Positions 25,549 through 34,693 of a stretch of DNA of 64,000 nucleotides are shown piece after piece. Both the position numbers and the translations under genes were made by a program. The stretch is taken from assembly GCF_001975985.1 (NCBI RefSeq), contig NZ_MTQF01000001.1, forward strand, positions 580,943 to 644,942. The letters are read 5' to 3'. Source of the stretch: [Flexibacter] sp. ATCC 35103. Lineage in GTDB: Bacteria; Bacteroidota; Bacteroidia; Flavobacteriales; Flavobacteriaceae. The notes beneath the pieces were generated by a model. It had not been told where the DNA came from. It was given only the letters and a program-made list of their open reading frames with translations, and made no database searches. Position 1 is the first letter of the stretch. Every line of letters starts with the position of its first letter.

Positions 25549-27267
25549 ATGAATACGTTTATAAAAATTATAACTTCGTTTCTGTTAGTATTTAGTTTAA
25601 ATGCAACAGCACAAGTACAACAACAAAACATTCCTCGCGTAGACCAAATGCCGAATCTACCCCAGCCTTTAAAAATCATCGATTATAAAAAACTGGCTTT
25701 AGACTTTGATAAAACCATTTATGATTTTAATGCCAAAGGTAAATTTTGGCCAATGGTATGGATGGATGAGACCCAGAAAAATTTCCCGCAAAAAGTTGTG
25801 GGATTGTATACAGCTGTAGCCGATGTAAGACAAGGACCTGATCATAACAACGGAATGTTTCATGAAGCGCTCGCAACAATGGGAGCAACTTTAGGGGCAA
25901 CATTGGTTGGAATCGACAAAAACCAGCCAAACCTTAACTATGTTGGAATGCTTAAAAACTATTTCAACAAAGAAACCAACTGGAATATTATGATGAATAA
26001 TACTTGCCCGGAAGTTGCTTTGTTAGGCGGCGGTTATGGTCGTGATTGGTGGTATGACGTATATCCTAATCTTTTGTTCTTTGCCGTTTATGACCAATAT
26101 CCTAACGAACCTGGATTTGCTGAAATTGCCCGAACTATTGCTGATAAATTTTATGAAGCTGATGTAATTTTAAATGGGAATTATGATTATTCTTATTTTG
26201 ATTATAATAAAATGACGCCAATGACCAACCATATCTGTACGCAACCTGACGCAGCAGCGGGACATGCCTGGGTATTGTATATGGCGTATAAGAAATTTGG
26301 AGATGCTAAGTATTTAAAGGGAGCAAAAAGTGCATTAGCCGCTTTAGAATCGCAATCAAAAAATCCTACTTATGAAGTTTTAATGCCTTTTGGAGCTTAT
26401 TTAGCCGCAAGAATTAATGCCGAAGAAGGCGCAAAATACAACACAAACAAAATGCTCGACTGGACATTTGACGGAACACCTATTTGTCGTGAAGGTTGGG
26501 GAGCTTTAGTAGGGAATTGGAATGGTTATGATATATCAGGAACTTTTGGAAGTACAGTAGATCACGGTGGTTATGGCTTCCTGATGAATACTTATGATGC
26601 TGCCTGGCCATTAGTGCCAATGGTAAGATACGATCAATCGTATGCAACTGCTATAGGAAAATGGATGTTGAACGCTGCAAATGCTTCTCGTTTTTTCTAC
26701 CCACAATACATGCCAAAAGAACACCAGACTATTCCTGAACTTGCCGAAGTTACCAAAGGCGTAATTGGTTACGAAGGTATCATTAAACAATCTAGTTATA
26801 AAGAATATGAAAATCTAAAAGGCCCTGTTGCTCAAGGTGACGGTCCGCTTTGGGTATTGGGCGAAAATCCAAAAGAATCTCAATTTAGCGTTTATGGAAG
26901 TGGTCATGTTGGCATCTTCGGAAGCATTATTCAGGCTACAAATGTTACAGGAATTTTGCAACTTGATTTATTAGTAACAGATTTCTATCATGATAAAGCT
27001 TATCCTTCATACTTATACTATAATCCATATACAACAAGTAAAACTGTTACTATAAAAACTGAAAAGGGCAAAAAAGTAGATTTATACAACACCGTTTCCG
27101 GAGCTTTTATAGCCCGAAATGTTTCATCTTCCTCTAAAATAAAAATTGATCCATTAAATGCTGCTGTAATTGTAGTTATTCCGTCAAGTGGAAAAATAAC
27201 ATATGAAGGCGAAAAAATGCTAGTTGATGGCATTATCATAGATTATAAATCACAACAAAAAAAGTAG
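25549..27267 (+). CDS. Secreted protein of unknown family, likely (alpha/alpha) barrel
   Basis: 572 residues with a signal peptide (FLLVFSLNATAQ). I cannot assign a glycoside hydrolase family. Residues about 60-430 have the repeated helix-pair pattern of (alpha/alpha) barrels: FHEALATMGATLGATLVG, GHAWVLYMAYKKFGDAKYLKGAKSALAAL, MPFGAYLAARINAEEGAKYNTNKMLDW. Acidic and His residues cluster in conserved-looking turns (RQGPDHNNGMFHE, TNHICTQPDAAAGHAW, CREGWGALVGNWNGYD, TVDHGGYGF). The last 100 residues look like a beta-sandwich. Position in the operon between transporter and GH13 gene suggests a periplasmic carbohydrate-active enzyme. Confidence 0.75.
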   Translation: MNTFIKIITSFLLVFSLNATAQVQQQNIPRVDQMPNLPQPLKIIDYKKLALDFDKTIYDFNAKGKFWPMVWMDETQKNFPQKVVGLYTAVADVRQGPDHNNGMFHEALATMGATLGATLVGIDKNQPNLNYVGMLKNYFNKETNWNIMMNNTCPEVALLGGGYGRDWWYDVYPNLLFFAVYDQYPNEPGFAEIARTIADKFYEADVILNGNYDYSYFDYNKMTPMTNHICTQPDAAAGHAWVLYMAYKKFGDAKYLKGAKSALAALESQSKNPTYEVLMPFGAYLAARINAEEGAKYNTNKMLDWTFDGTPICREGWGALVGNWNGYDISGTFGSTVDHGGYGFLMNTYDAAWPLVPMVRYDQSYATAIGKWMLNAANASRFFYPQYMPKEHQTIPELAEVTKGVIGYEGIIKQSSYKEYENLKGPVAQGDGPLWVLGENPKESQFSVYGSGHVGIFGSIIQATNVTGILQLDLLVTDFYHDKAYPSYLYYNPYTTSKTVTIKTEKGKKVDLYNTVSGAFIARNVSSSSKIKIDPLNAAVIVVIPSSGKITYEGEKMLVDGIIIDYKSQQKK

Positions 27268-27282
27268 TTTATTGCTAAATTC

Positions 27283-27355
27283 TCGCGCAAAGACGCAGAG
27301 TCGCTAAATCAAGCATTACAAGCTATTTTCTTTGTGACTCTGCGTCTTTGCGCGA
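27283..27355. repeat. Perfect 20-bp inverted repeat, GCAAAGAC family
   Basis: Arms at 27283-27302 and 27336-27355 are perfectly complementary, with a 33-base loop. The arms are themselves built of 8-mers (GCAAAGAC, GCAGAGTC, GCTAAATC). It lies inside the operon between the unknown barrel gene and the GH13 gene, and could attenuate transcription or stabilise mRNA ends. Confidence 0.8.
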
Positions 27356-27395
27356 ATAAACAATGCTATTATAACCTAACAAGACAATAAGTATT

Positions 27396-29021
27396 ATGAA
27401 ATATAAGCTATTCAATTGTACCTTCTTTTTTCTGCTAATGCTGAATATAAACACAATAAATGCCCAAAAAAAAGCAGACCAAAAATGGTGGAAAGAAACT
27501 GTTTTTTATCAAATCTATATGCCCAGTTATGCAGATAGCAATGGCGACGGATATGGCGATTTTAAAGGAATGACACAAAAACTGGATTACTTAGAAAATC
27601 TGGGTATAAAAGGTATTTGGCTTACTCCTTTTCTCAAGTCTCCAAAAGTGGATAACGGTTATGATGTTGCTGATTATTATGAAGTTGATCCTACATACGG
27701 AAACAAAGCTGACTTTGATACTTTTCTGAATGAAGCACACAAACGAGACATTAAAGTAATTATAGATATGGTTTTTAATCATACTTCTACAGATAGCAAA
27801 TGGTTTCAGGAATCCAGAAAATCAAAGGATAATCCGTATCGTGATTATTATATTTGGAAAGACGAACCTAATAACTGGGAATCTTTTTTTGGAGGAACAG
27901 CCTGGGAAAAAGACACTCTTACCAATCAATATTATTATCATAAATTTGATAAAAGAATGGCTGATCTTAACTGGTCGAATCCAAAAGTAGTTACCGAAAT
28001 TCAGAATGTTTTGCGTTTTTGGCTTGATGCCGGTGTAGACGGTTTCCGATTAGATGTAATTAACTTTTTGACCACCAACGGAATCACACAAGATAATCCG
28101 ATGAAAGACGGAAAACAAGATCACATTAATGATATTGATCAGGAAGGCGTAAAAAATGCCATGCGCATTATAAAATCTACCGTAAGCGAATATGACAATC
28201 GTTTTATTGTGGGTGAAATAGGAAGCGATAAAATCGAAGTTTTAAAACAATACCAATCACAGGATTTATTAGATGTCGTTTTTAATTTTAATTTTGGAAG
28301 CATAAAAGAATTTTCGACACAACGCATTTTCGATGAATTGCAAAGCATGGAAAAAAACATGAACAATTATCCAACTCTGTTTTTTGGAAGTCACGATATG
28401 CCAAGAATGATCGATCGATTAGCAAATGGTAATGTGGACAAAGCAACAGCATTGACCGCTTTGATTCTTACTGCAAAAGGAGTTCCGTTTATTTACTATG
28501 GCGAAGAAATTGGCATGCACAATATTATCGCCCAAAACATTGGCGAAATGGTCGATATACAAGGAAGAACGCATTATCAATTGGCAATTGCAGCAGGCAA
28601 AAATGATAAAGAAGCACTTCTTGAAGGCAATGAACACAATCGCGATAAATCACGCAGTCCAATGCAATGGAATTCAGATGCTTTTGCTGGATTTTCTAAA
28701 GAAAAAGCCTGGATTAAAACCAACCCGGATTATAAAAAAATAAATGTTGCCGTTTTAGGACTCCAAAAAAATTCTATTCTTAACAGTTATAAAAAACTTA
28801 TCGCTTTAAGAAATAAGGAAAAAGTTTTACAATATGGAACTTATGAAAGCCTTGAATCTTCAAAAGATCAAATTTCATTTACAAGATCTTTCAAAGGTGA
28901 AAAAATTACCGTTATTATCAACTTTGGTTTAAAAAAGGAAGTCCAAATACCCAAGAATGCTAAAATAGTAATGGGAAGTAAACTTCTAAAATCAAATAGC
29001 TTTATTATTTATAAAAATTAG
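27396..29021 (+). CDS. GH13 alpha-glucosidase-like enzyme, secreted
   Basis: 541 residues with a signal peptide ending NTINAQ. The GH13 barrel is complete: FYQIYMPSYADSNGDGYGDF (the QIYPRSF-type strand of exo-alpha-glucosidases), GIWLTPF, DMVFNH, nucleophile D220 (GFRLD), acid/base E274 (FIVGEI) and stabiliser D334 (GSHDMPR). The family includes oligo-1,6-glucosidase, trehalose-6-phosphate hydrolase and alpha-glucosidase; export argues against a phosphorylated substrate. It is the last gene of the susC operon and converges on the GH13 amylase gene with a shared terminator. Confidence 0.92.
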   Translation: MKYKLFNCTFFFLLMLNINTINAQKKADQKWWKETVFYQIYMPSYADSNGDGYGDFKGMTQKLDYLENLGIKGIWLTPFLKSPKVDNGYDVADYYEVDPTYGNKADFDTFLNEAHKRDIKVIIDMVFNHTSTDSKWFQESRKSKDNPYRDYYIWKDEPNNWESFFGGTAWEKDTLTNQYYYHKFDKRMADLNWSNPKVVTEIQNVLRFWLDAGVDGFRLDVINFLTTNGITQDNPMKDGKQDHINDIDQEGVKNAMRIIKSTVSEYDNRFIVGEIGSDKIEVLKQYQSQDLLDVVFNFNFGSIKEFSTQRIFDELQSMEKNMNNYPTLFFGSHDMPRMIDRLANGNVDKATALTALILTAKGVPFIYYGEEIGMHNIIAQNIGEMVDIQGRTHYQLAIAAGKNDKEALLEGNEHNRDKSRSPMQWNSDAFAGFSKEKAWIKTNPDYKKINVAVLGLQKNSILNSYKKLIALRNKEKVLQYGTYESLESSKDQISFTRSFKGEKITVIINFGLKKEVQIPKNAKIVMGSKLLKSNSFIIYKN

Positions 29022-29057
29022 CTCTTCGAAACCTTGTAAGACTAGAATTCACAAAGC

Positions 29058-29090
29058 AAAACCGACAGGTTTTAAAAACCTGTCGGGTTT
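29058..29090. terminator. Bidirectional terminator between two convergent GH13 genes
   Basis: AAACCGACAGGTTTT / AAAACCTGTCGGGTTT hairpin with one bulged base, 36 bases after one stop and 17 from the other. Confidence 0.8.
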
Positions 29091-29107
29091 AATCATTAAT
29101 AGATACA

Positions 29108-30985
29108 CTATTTCACTTCATAAATAAATGATTCTGAAGGCGCTATATCAACGATAACAGTTCCTTCTCCATTGTTTACAACCAAAACATTTTTCTTATT
29201 CAAATACAATTGATCTGTAAGCACATATTCACTATCTTTTAAATTCCATTTTAAAATAACATCAGATGGAATCTTCAAATTAAACGCACTTGTTTTTTCA
29301 GAAGAAAAATTCGCAACTACAATCAGTTTTTGATTTTCAGACCAACGAACATAAGAATAAAGTAATTCGTCATATTCCGCATTATTCTGGCGATTTACAG
29401 ATTGGATTTCCTGAAAATCTCCCATTAAAGCCGAACTGTTAATCGAAAAATTTAGCAATCGTTTGTAAAAATCACGAAGACCTTTTTCGGAATCCGATAA
29501 TTTTCCTCCATCAAATTTTCCGTCATTCATCCAGCGTTGGTGATTGGGAACCCCAATATAATCAAAAATTGAAGTTCTGGAATGCGTTCCAAAACCTGCA
29601 TTTTCGTTTCCTGCCTCACCTACTTCCTGTCCAAAATAAACCATTGTTGGCGACGTACTAATTGTTGTTGAAACCACCATTAAAGGCTTTCCTCTTTCCG
29701 GTGTTCCAGCAAATTCAGGACTTGCTAAACGCTGTTCATCGTGATTATCTAAAAAGTGAAGCATATTGTGTTCAATATCAAACATTCCTCTCTGAATATC
29801 AGACAATCCATCAGGATTTGATTTTCCACGAATAATCTCTTTCAATTTATCATACGTTTCGACCTTATCATACAAATAGTCCATTTTTCCTAAACGAATA
29901 TAATTTCGATATTCATTCGGGTTATATACTTCTGCCAATAAAAAAGCATTTGGATTTTTCATTTTTATAGCCGAGTTCATGTAGCTCCAAAACTCATACG
30001 GAACCATTTCGGCCATATCATAACGAAAACCATCAACACCTTTTGCGGTCCAGTACAAAGCAATAGATTTAAATTTTTTCCAGGAATCCGGTACATCTTT
30101 ATCTTCCCAAAAAGCAAAATGTTCGCGATACGATTTCTGATCAAATCCTGCCGGGAGTTCCGGAAAATCTTTAGATCCGTCAGGGCGAATTCCATAATTT
30201 ACTTTTACCGTTTCGTACCAATCATTTTGATCCGGTTTTACTTTACGCGAGCCGTTTCCTGTCCATTTTGCAGGATTTTCATCAAATACACCATCAACAA
30301 GCGGATTTTTTTCTCCGTTTAACGGAATATCATTGTCCGGAATTTCAAAATGCTGATTCGGGATATAATAAAAATTATTATTTCTATTATATTCAACATT
30401 CACATCGTCATTGGCGCCAAAATCCTTAATACCTTCAGGATTATTTTTTCCTTCATACTTTCGGGCAATATGATTGGGCACAATATCTATTATTAATTTT
30501 AAACCTGCTTTATGCGTACGCCCGATCAAATCTTCAAATTCCTGTAATCTATTAGCTGGATTCACTGCCAGATCAGGATTTACATTATAATAATCCTTAA
30601 CTGCATATGGCGATCCTGCACGACCTTTTACCACTTCAGGATCATCATCAGAGATTCCGTAAGCTTTATAATCTCTTACCAAAGCGTGGTGCGGAACGCC
30701 GGTATACCAAATATAAGTAACGCCCAAATCTTTTATTTCGTGAAGTGCTTTATCTGTAAAATCATTAAATTTACCAACACCATTTTCCTCAATTGTTCCC
30801 CAGGGTTTATTGGTTGTATTTTTATTTCCAAACAAACGGGTAAAAACCTGATATACTACAATTTTCCTATCAGTAGAAGCTTCTTCTTTTGCTGTATTCA
30901 TTTTAAAATCTTTGGTTTTACATGCAGAAAACAGCATGCTTGCAGCCAATCCCGTAATAAAAACTTTTTTGTTGATCATATTCAT
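29108..30985 (-). CDS. GH13 alpha-amylase lipoprotein
   Basis: 625 residues with a lipobox (MLFSAC, Cys22), so attached to a membrane and probably at the cell surface. GH13 residues: nucleophile D323 (GVDGFRYDMAEMV), acid/base E352 (FLLAEVYNP), D416 (FLDNHDEQR) and the calcium-site region IIDIVPNHIARKY. The C-terminal beta domain is typical. It would cut long alpha-glucans outside the cell. The gene faces the susC operon but is on the opposite strand, with its own spacer of 272 bases up to the divergent ostA-like gene. Confidence 0.93.
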   Translation of the reverse strand: MNMINKKVFITGLAASMLFSACKTKDFKMNTAKEEASTDRKIVVYQVFTRLFGNKNTTNKPWGTIEENGVGKFNDFTDKALHEIKDLGVTYIWYTGVPHHALVRDYKAYGISDDDPEVVKGRAGSPYAVKDYYNVNPDLAVNPANRLQEFEDLIGRTHKAGLKLIIDIVPNHIARKYEGKNNPEGIKDFGANDDVNVEYNRNNNFYYIPNQHFEIPDNDIPLNGEKNPLVDGVFDENPAKWTGNGSRKVKPDQNDWYETVKVNYGIRPDGSKDFPELPAGFDQKSYREHFAFWEDKDVPDSWKKFKSIALYWTAKGVDGFRYDMAEMVPYEFWSYMNSAIKMKNPNAFLLAEVYNPNEYRNYIRLGKMDYLYDKVETYDKLKEIIRGKSNPDGLSDIQRGMFDIEHNMLHFLDNHDEQRLASPEFAGTPERGKPLMVVSTTISTSPTMVYFGQEVGEAGNENAGFGTHSRTSIFDYIGVPNHQRWMNDGKFDGGKLSDSEKGLRDFYKRLLNFSINSSALMGDFQEIQSVNRQNNAEYDELLYSYVRWSENQKLIVVANFSSEKTSAFNLKIPSDVILKWNLKDSEYVLTDQLYLNKKNVLVVNNGEGTVIVDIAPSESFIYEVK

Positions 30986-31213
30986 TTAAACTAATTTTTC
31001 CTGATTAAAGATTCTACCAATAATCCTTAAACTATTCTCTAAATTTAGACTTATTTTTATATTGGAAAGAACCTAAAATCAATTTTAACCCTATTTCAAT
31101 TTAAAAAGCTAAACTACAACGAAAGAGTCCCTTATTTTGTTGATAAATTAAACATCAGCAGAATCACTTATCGCTACACATATTTTCATTTATAAATTAA
31201 TCTTAATATCACT
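30986..31213. other. Divergent spacer between amylase and OstA-like genes
   Basis: AT-rich, without open frames. No GTGTACAC site of the kind seen before susC is present, so the amylase gene may be controlled differently from the rest of the locus. Confidence 0.5.
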
Positions 31214-31241
31214 AAAGGTTGTAACCTTTTTCATAAATTTG
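31214..31241 (+). promoter_or_regulatory. Candidate promoter/operator of the OstA-like gene
   Basis: TAAATTTG (31234-31241) fits the -7 consensus. Just upstream AAAGGTTGTAACCTTT (31214-31229) is a palindrome with seven-bp arms where a -33 element would be. Confidence 0.5.
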
Positions 31242-31257
31242 ACAAAAATTTAATCAA

Positions 31258-32937
31258 TTGAAGAAATCACTCTTTTTCATATCCTCTTGTTTGCTTTTGT
31301 TAAGCGTTCAATTCATTTTTGCTCAAGCACCAAAGCCAAAAGTAATTAATATTGAAAATTCAGATTTAGTAGAAGTAAATCAGGATTTAGTACCTGACGG
31401 GGTTTTACTAACCGGAAATGTAAAAGTAAATCATGACGGAGTTGTATTAACCTGTAATAAAGCCTACTTTTTTCAGAAGGAAAATTATCTTAAGGCTTTT
31501 GGAAATGTACAATTAGTTCAAGGTGATACGCTATTCCTAAACAGTAAATATGCTGAATATAGTGGAAATCTTAAAAAAGCTTTCGCAACCGGAGATGCAG
31601 TAATGAGTTCTCCAGATGCTACTTTAAGAACAGATACAATTAATTTTGACCGAAATATTCAACAGGTTTTTTACAATACAAAAGGTACAATTGTAAATAA
31701 AGACAATACATTAGTGAGTAAATCGGGAAGGTATTTTGTATCCGAAAAGAAATTTCAATTCCTTACAGAAGTTACCATTACCAATCCTAAATATGTTATA
31801 AAGTCAAATCATCTGGATTATTACAGTAATTCCGGACATACTTATTTATTTGGCCCTTCGACCATTACCAGTAAATCGAATTATATTTATACTGAAAAAG
31901 GATTTTATGACACCAAGAAGAATCTTGCACATTTTTTAAGGAAATCATACATTAAATATGACGATCGACGAATAGAAGGAGATAGTTTATATTATAATCG
32001 AAATATTGAATTTGCCTCTGCAACACGAAATGTAAAAATTACAGATTCAATAAATCGAGGAATTGTAAAAGGTCATTATGCTGAAATTTACAAACTGAAA
32101 GATTCTATGTTTGTAACCAAAAGAGCCGTTGCAGTGAATCTTGTCGAAAATGATTCGGTTTATATTCACGGAAAAAAATTAATGGTTACAGGAAAAGAAG
32201 GCGAACGAATTTTGAGAGCGTATAATAATGTTCGTTTTTATAAAGTAGACATGAGCGGAAAATGCGATTCGATACATTCGAACTCAAAAACTGCTTTGAC
32301 AAAACTAATTGGAAATCCAATTTTATGGAATGGTGAAAATCAAATCACCGGAGATGTTATGCACTTAATAGGTGATAATAATACCAAGAAATTAGACTCC
32401 TTAAAAGTGCTTAATAATACTTTTATAGTCTCGCGGGACACCCTTGGAACCGGCTTTAATCAGGTCAAGGGACTCAATTTGTTTGGCAAGTTTCTGGATG
32501 GTAAATTACATGATGTTGATGTTATCAAAAATACTGAGGTCATTTATTATATGCGTAATGACGCCAATGAACTTATTGGAATCAATAAAAATGTAAGTAG
32601 TAAAATCAATCTTATCTTAGAAAATAATGCGGTAGAAACCATCACATTTTTTAATAAAGTTGATGGTGATGTTTACCCTGAAGCAGATTTGCCGGAAAAT
32701 GCACGTAAACTAAAAGGTCTTCGCTGGCGTGGAGACGAACGAATAAAATCGAAAGATGACATTTTTACCGCCGAAGACAATGAACTAAACGACAAATTAG
32801 TACAGGAAGGAAAAGACGAAGAAGCCAAGGATAAAAATACCCCAATGAAAGTTAGGAAAGAAACCCTGGATTATGACAAAAAGAAGCCTGCTGCGAAACC
32901 AAGCACCACGAAAGCAAACACTAAGACTAAGAAATAG
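31258..32937 (+). CDS. OstA-like protein with LptA-type domains
   Basis: 559 residues, TTG start, signal peptide ending QFIFAQ. The sequence is a long run of beta strands of the OstA/LptA jellyroll type (ADGVLLTGNVKVNHDGVVLTCNKAYFFQKENYLKAFGNVQLVQGDTL is the typical beginning; only its sense is quoted in parts here: GNVKVNHDGVVLTC, FGNVQLVQGDTLF). LptA-family proteins bridge the periplasm and carry lipopolysaccharide to the outer membrane. The C-terminus is Lys-rich and disordered. Followed by an aminotransferase gene across a 270-base repeat spacer, a pairing common in Flavobacteriia. Confidence 0.85.
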   Translation: MKKSLFFISSCLLLLSVQFIFAQAPKPKVINIENSDLVEVNQDLVPDGVLLTGNVKVNHDGVVLTCNKAYFFQKENYLKAFGNVQLVQGDTLFLNSKYAEYSGNLKKAFATGDAVMSSPDATLRTDTINFDRNIQQVFYNTKGTIVNKDNTLVSKSGRYFVSEKKFQFLTEVTITNPKYVIKSNHLDYYSNSGHTYLFGPSTITSKSNYIYTEKGFYDTKKNLAHFLRKSYIKYDDRRIEGDSLYYNRNIEFASATRNVKITDSINRGIVKGHYAEIYKLKDSMFVTKRAVAVNLVENDSVYIHGKKLMVTGKEGERILRAYNNVRFYKVDMSGKCDSIHSNSKTALTKLIGNPILWNGENQITGDVMHLIGDNNTKKLDSLKVLNNTFIVSRDTLGTGFNQVKGLNLFGKFLDGKLHDVDVIKNTEVIYYMRNDANELIGINKNVSSKINLILENNAVETITFFNKVDGDVYPEADLPENARKLKGLRWRGDERIKSKDDIFTAEDNELNDKLVQEGKDEEAKDKNTPMKVRKETLDYDKKKPAAKPSTTKANTKTKK

Positions 32938-33200
32938 TTTTCAGTCGCAGTTTTCAGTTTCTTATCTTTACCTAAAATTAGTTACAGTAGCAGTTTCCAG
33001 TTTAGAAACTTTGCCAACTTTGCATTTTAATAATATAAACTTGACTCCAGCTTTGCAACCATTGCGTAAAACTTTGCGATCTTTGGGGTTAAATTCAGTC
33101 ACAGTATTTAGTCGCAGTATCTAGTCACAGTTTTCAGTTTCATACTGAAACCGAAAACCGAGACTGAGACTAAACTTGAAACCTGAAACTTTTAAAATAA
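32938..33200. repeat. Low-complexity spacer of CAGTTTT, CAGTATNTAGTCR and ACNTGAA units
   Basis: The spacer before the aminotransferase gene is built almost wholly of short degenerate repeats: TTTTCAGTCGCAG-type units, two 13-mers CAGTATTTAGTCG and CAGTATCTAGTCA, hexamers GACTGA/GACTAA and heptamers ACTTGAA, ACCTGAA, ACTTTTA (33174-33194). No gene is supported, though one frame stays open. Confidence 0.65.
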
Positions 33201-33207
33201 ACAACAA

Positions 33208-34404
33208 GTGAATCCAGATTTTATAAAATACCAGGCACAAACTTCTCCTTATCCGTTAGGAATGGAAGTTTCACATGCCATTGGTTCCTATATTTACGAT
33301 ACAACAGATAAAAAATATTTAGATTTTGTTGCCGGTGTTTCCGCTTGCACACTTGGACATCAGCACCCAAGAGTAAATCAGGCGATCAAAGATCAGCTGG
33401 ACAAATATTCGCATGTTATGGTCTACGGCGAATATTCGCAAAGTCCTGCCGTTCAATATTGCAAATTACTGGCTTCACTCCTACCGGAATCTCTAAATAA
33501 AACCTACTTAGTCAATTCAGGTACAGAAGCAATTGAAGGCGCACTAAAATTAGCCAAACGCACCACAGGTCGCAGTCAGCTTATCTCTTGTCACAATGCC
33601 TATCACGGTAATACGATGGGATCTATGAGTGTTATGGGATTTGAAGAGCGCAAACAAGCTTTTCGTCCTTTGCTTCCGGATGTTGATTTTGTTACCTTCA
33701 ATAACATAGAAGATTTACAAAAAATAACTACCAAAACAGCCGCCATACTTTTAGAAACTATTCAGGGAGGTGCCGGATTTATTCAGCCGGAGAATGATTA
33801 TCTTCAAAAAGTCCGCAAACGTTGCGATGAGGTTGGAGCGATGATGATTGTAGACGAAATTCAGCCAGGTTTTGGAAGAACCGGTAAACTATTTGGTTTT
33901 CAAAACTATGACGTAGTTCCTGACATTGTAGTTATGGGAAAAGGAATGGGTGGCGGAATGCCGGTTGGAGCTTTTACGGCTTCGGCAGAAAAAATGGATC
34001 TCCTCACCGAAAATCCTAAACTGGGACATATAACAACCTTTGGAGGTCATCCTGTCATTGCGTCAGCTTGTCTGGCTACTTTGCAGGAATTAACTGAGAC
34101 AAACTTGATGCAAGATGCCTTAGACAAAGAAAAACTCTTCAGATCACTTTTGGTACATCCTTTGATAAAGGAAGTTAGAGGAAAAGGATTAATGCTCGCC
34201 GCCATGACTGAAACTGCCGAAATAACCAATCAGGTTATTTTAAACTGTCAGGATAAAGGCCTCATCTTATTCTGGTTGCTGTTTGAAGGATGTGCAATTA
34301 GAATAACACCGCCATTAACCATTTCTGAAGAAGAAATAAAATCAGGTTGTGCCATAATCTTAAATGTTATGGATGAAATATTGAAAAAAGAACAAGTAGT
34401 TTAA
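33208..34404 (+). CDS. Class III PLP-dependent aminotransferase
   Basis: 398 residues from a GTG start that is placed where the family begins (MNPDFIKYQAQTSPYP). Class III fold: SGTEAIEGALKLAKRTTG, HNAYHGNTMGSMS, VDEIQPGFGRTGKLFG, PLP lysine K245 in VVMGKGMGGGMPVG and TTFGGHPV. Members move amino groups from ornithine, acetylornithine, GABA or aspartate-type donors; the closest label by sight is acetylornithine aminotransferase-like, but no arginine genes are nearby. Cytoplasmic. The following spacer contains a dispersed hairpin element. Confidence 0.9.
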   Translation: MNPDFIKYQAQTSPYPLGMEVSHAIGSYIYDTTDKKYLDFVAGVSACTLGHQHPRVNQAIKDQLDKYSHVMVYGEYSQSPAVQYCKLLASLLPESLNKTYLVNSGTEAIEGALKLAKRTTGRSQLISCHNAYHGNTMGSMSVMGFEERKQAFRPLLPDVDFVTFNNIEDLQKITTKTAAILLETIQGGAGFIQPENDYLQKVRKRCDEVGAMMIVDEIQPGFGRTGKLFGFQNYDVVPDIVVMGKGMGGGMPVGAFTASAEKMDLLTENPKLGHITTFGGHPVIASACLATLQELTETNLMQDALDKEKLFRSLLVHPLIKEVRGKGLMLAAMTETAEITNQVILNCQDKGLILFWLLFEGCAIRITPPLTISEEEIKSGCAIILNVMDEILKKEQVV

Positions 34405-34502
34405 TTAGGAGCTATTTCCTGCTCCCGAAGTTTCGGGACGCTAAATCTTTTGTCCGCCGCGGCGGAAACAAAAGGATATCGCTGCCATCAGGGCTAGAAC
34501 TC
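34405..34502. repeat. Dispersed intergenic element with GC-rich palindrome
   Basis: The stretch reads GGAGCTATTTCC...CAGGGCTAGAACTCC, with two hairpins (CCCGAAGTTTCGGG and TCCGCCGCGGCGGA between TTTTGT and ACAAAA). It is far more GC-rich than its surroundings. I recognise this layout as a frequent flavobacterial intergenic element; the GAAAGCCCGAC segment at about 5340-5395 appears related. No gene. Confidence 0.6.
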
Positions 34503-34605
34503 CGGATTAAAAACAAAATATAGAATAATAATTAAATTTAATCTTTTAAATATCAAAAGATTATAACTTAAAACAGAATAGGAATTCTGTCCATATTGTT
34601 AATTA

Positions 34606-34622
34606 AATTGTTCACAACAATT
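34606..34622. promoter_or_regulatory. Inverted repeat AATTGTT-CAC-AACAATT before the TPR gene
   Basis: Perfect seven-bp arms with a three-base centre, 71 bases upstream of the ATG at 34694. A TAAATTTA sequence near 34656 could be the -7 element. Confidence 0.4.
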
Positions 34623-34693
34623 AATTCTCATTCCTCACAACAATAATATGGTTGCCTAAATTTATAACAGGCTAATTTCAAATAAAGACAAGT

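Noticed and set aside
32873..33124. Rightward frame between the OstA-like gene and the aminotransferase gene
   Set aside because: It starts inside the OstA-like gene and continues in low-complexity repeats.
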